Source: an uncultured Collinsella sp. (lineage in GTDB: Bacteria > Actinomycetota > Coriobacteriia > Coriobacteriales > Coriobacteriaceae). Taken from it: a stretch of 5,065 bases of DNA. Shown here piece by piece: positions 4,727 to 5,065 of this stretch. The notes under the pieces are model-generated. The model was given only the letters and a program-made list of their open reading frames with translations. It had not been told where the DNA came from and searched no databases. The stretch lies in NCBI GenBank assembly GCA_900549135.1, contig URNI01000129.1, positions 1 through 5,065 on the forward strand. The letters are read 5' to 3'. A program made the translations under genes and the position numbers. Numbering within the stretch: the stretch's first letter is position 1; each line of letters begins with the position of its first letter.

Positions 4727-5065
4727 CTAGTCCAGGTCGTCAGCGGCAAAGTTGTCGATCGGGGCGAAGGGGTCGGCCACGGGGACAACCGGATCAGCGA
4801 CAGGCAGCGGCTCGGCGGCGGGAACGGTCACTGCAGGAGAAGCCGCAGAACCGACCGGCGTGGAGGCCATAAGGTCGGACGGGAAGGAATTCTGGGCATC
4901 GTCCATGAAATGCTGGATGAGCTTGAGGTACTCGGCCTTGAACTCCTCACGGGAAGCCTTCAGACGGTCAATCTCCTCGAGCTCGGCCTGCTTCTCGGTC
5001 AGGGCCTGACGAATGACCTCGCGGGCCTTGGCGTCGGCTTCGTTGCGGATGCGCTCAGCGTTCTC
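4727..5065 (-). CDS. DivIVA-domain protein, C-terminal part (runs off right edge)
   Basis: The minus frame from the window edge to the TAG at 4727-4729 gives the last 112 residues. The first about 50 are a charged heptad-type coiled coil (NAERIRNEADAKAREVIRQ, then a Glu-rich stretch). It closes with REEFKAEYLKLIQHFMDD, resembling the end of the DivIVA coiled coil, where R.F...Y..LI precedes a short helix. DivIVA proteins bind negatively curved membrane at poles and septa and recruit growth and division factors. A tail of about 50 residues rich in Pro, Ala and Val follows, containing two PVADP copies, and ends in an acidic FAADDLD. Such a tail is a likely flexible or partner-binding linker. 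The membrane-binding N terminus lies outside the window, so other coiled-coil proteins, such as an ATP synthase b-like or SepIVA-like protein, are not fully excluded. It ends its transcription unit at 4669-4695. Confidence 0.7.
   Translation of the reverse strand, partial: ENAERIRNEADAKAREVIRQALTEKQAELEEIDRLKASREEFKAEYLKLIQHFMDDAQNSFPSDLMASTPVGSAASPAVTVPAAEPLPVADPVVPVADPFAPIDNFAADDLD

Noticed and set aside
4752..5009. 85-codon plus-strand frame, Gly/Ser/Ala-rich
   Set aside because: It is antisense to the DivIVA-like coding region, with low complexity and no ribosome site.

Overview
The window (5,065 bp) looks like chromosomal DNA from a GC-rich Gram-positive gut actinobacterium, most likely Collinsella or a close Coriobacteriia relative. 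This is an inference from C/G-ending codons, AAAGGA/AGGAGG ribosome binding sites, short GC-rich hairpin terminators, and resemblance of the proteins to what I recall of that group. No database could be searched.

Layout. Left block, minus strand, read right to left: a small unrecognised beta-rich protein (1420-1758) with a plausible leaderless promoter; a seven-helix Bax inhibitor-1 (BI-1/YccA) family membrane protein (640-1335) whose leader holds an operator-like palindrome and a terminator-like hairpin; and the N-terminal 167 codons of a PARG-like TIGR02452-type protein running off the left edge (1-503). Middle block, plus strand: a low-affinity phosphate transporter of the Pit family (2007-3056) and its DUF47/PhoU-like partner (3124-3747), a classic two-gene phosphate uptake and control operon. 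Right block: a small nitroreductase (4030-4560, plus) that converges on the C-terminal end of a DivIVA-domain protein (4727-5065, minus, running off the right edge). Back-to-back intrinsic terminators separate these two.

The least ordinary part is 3750-4240. Three bases after the DUF47 stop lies a palindromic element of about 114 bp with two perfect 27-nt arms. It is followed directly by a strongly G+T-rich stretch carrying eight TTTGG motifs. The same compositional bias continues into the first 70 codons of the nitroreductase (38 T-ending against 2 C-ending codons) and then switches abruptly to C-ending codons. This suggests a mosaic or strand-specifically mutated tract bounded on one side by the palindrome. 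A second point of interest is the pit leader, where a near-ideal Shine-Dalgarno sequence serves only a three-codon minicistron and pit itself has a weak site. No tRNA, rRNA, CRISPR array, transposase or recognisable new multi-gene system was seen.
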